A DNA stretch of 64,000 nt from Hysterangium stoloniferum. Lineage: Eukaryota > Basidiomycota > Agaricomycetes > Hysterangiales > Hysterangiaceae. Positions 63,425 to 64,000 of this stretch are shown here, in pieces. Position 1 is the first letter of the stretch; each line of letters starts with the position of its first letter. The notes below the pieces were generated by a model. That model had not been told where the DNA came from. It did not search any database and saw only the letters and a program-made list of their open reading frames with translations. The translations under genes were made by a program, and so were the position numbers. The DNA is taken from NCBI GenBank assembly GCA_015178975.1, contig WHVD01000005.1:1-64000 (forward strand). The letters run 5' to 3'.

Positions 63425-64000
63425 TGTTACGACCCATTCCCGGATATTTCAATATCCAATATCCGACTTCCAACTATCCAATCCCGACTTCCGACTATGG
63501 AACATTATAGTTACCATATCTTCCGTACTCTTTCCTTTGTTCCATATTTGGTAATTTGTCCGTTGACAAGTATTCACTCGTTTGTTTGTTATATTCCCAT
63601 TTCAGAGTATTGTCTCTCTTATCCGTCTCATTGTATTCCCATTTCGGAATATTTCCATTTCTGTCTTATTGTGGTCTTAGTTTGTAGTACAATAATGAGA
63701 AGACTTATATTAGTTTCCATGAATTTGTACTTTACTTTAGATCTGATATCAACTTAATTCTTATTCCCTCTTCCATCTTTCTGTACACTCGATATTCGGA
63801 ACTCTTCAGAACTCTGAATATCCATATCTTCTAGCATAAGTTCTGTCTTTGAAATTAAGGACTTTCGAGTGTTTGCATAGAGGCACAGCACATAAGTTGA
63901 AGCTGACGTCCTGTCACGAATCGATTATTCTTCTATAAAGTCGAATAATATTCTACTAATCGAACTCAAAAGCCTCGTTCGACGAAGTATATATTCGCCC
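63425..64000 (-). mobile_element. LTR family C, reverse orientation, running off the window
   Basis: The plus strand starts TGTTACGACCCATTCCCGG and follows, in reverse complement, the solo LTR at 22200-22743 (blocks around ttggtaatttg, acaagtattcactcgt and ccatgaatttgtac), including the conserved motif at 63881-63912. The last 90 bp diverge. Its 5' end lies beyond the window, so it is not known whether an internal region follows. Confidence 0.8.

Overview
The window looks like a piece of a transposon-bloated basidiomycete (probably Agaricomycete) nuclear genome. Reasons: introns of about 50 nt with GTAAG/CTGAC/TAG signals, eukaryotic gene relics (a GH89 alpha-N-acetylglucosaminidase, VPS15, a PHO84-type phosphate permease), and nested Ty1/copia, Ty3/gypsy chromovirus, Tc1/mariner, Helitron and CACTA-like elements. 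The species cannot be named from the sequence. I find no intact conventional host gene; nearly everything recognisable is broken.

Layout. 1-14337 is a near-perfect palindrome with 6.8 kb arms and a 0.76 kb spacer. Each arm carries a gypsy LTR fragment, a degraded copia element and an AT-rich segment with an intact, unfamiliar ORF (512 aa complete on the minus strand, 465 shared residues on the plus strand) that resembles rolling-circle Rep_trans-type initiators in outline. 14.8-23.5 kb is a graveyard of copia remnants hit by solo LTRs, three with perfect 5-bp target duplications. 23.5-27.4 kb is a GH89 gene split by an insertion carrying a phosphate-permease pseudogene. 27.5-29.5 kb, on the minus strand, is a TATA-type promoter, a tandem array of exon/intron modules (seven near-identical 46-50 nt introns) and, directly abutting it, a hammerhead ribozyme. 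A decayed second hammerhead lies at 43.69 kb. 30.1-33.6 kb is a broken VPS15 gene, HEAT plus WD40 part only. 38-43.1 kb is a truncated gypsy chromovirus with an extra 3' ORF. 43.1-54.3 kb mixes Tc1, gypsy, LTR and Helitron-helicase relics. 54.4-60.6 kb is satellite DNA holding a 3.3 kb CACTA-like fold-back element. 60.7-64 kb holds a Tc1 relic split by an LTR, a minisatellite and an LTR running off the window.

Two things stand out. One is the minus-strand promoter / repeated-intron / hammerhead unit at 28.3-29.5 kb, which looks like a non-coding, multiply spliced, self-cleaving transcription unit. The other is the AT-rich Rep-like ORF in the palindrome core. The palindrome begins exactly at the window edge and its arms differ mainly by single-base indels, so a fold-back assembly artefact must be excluded.
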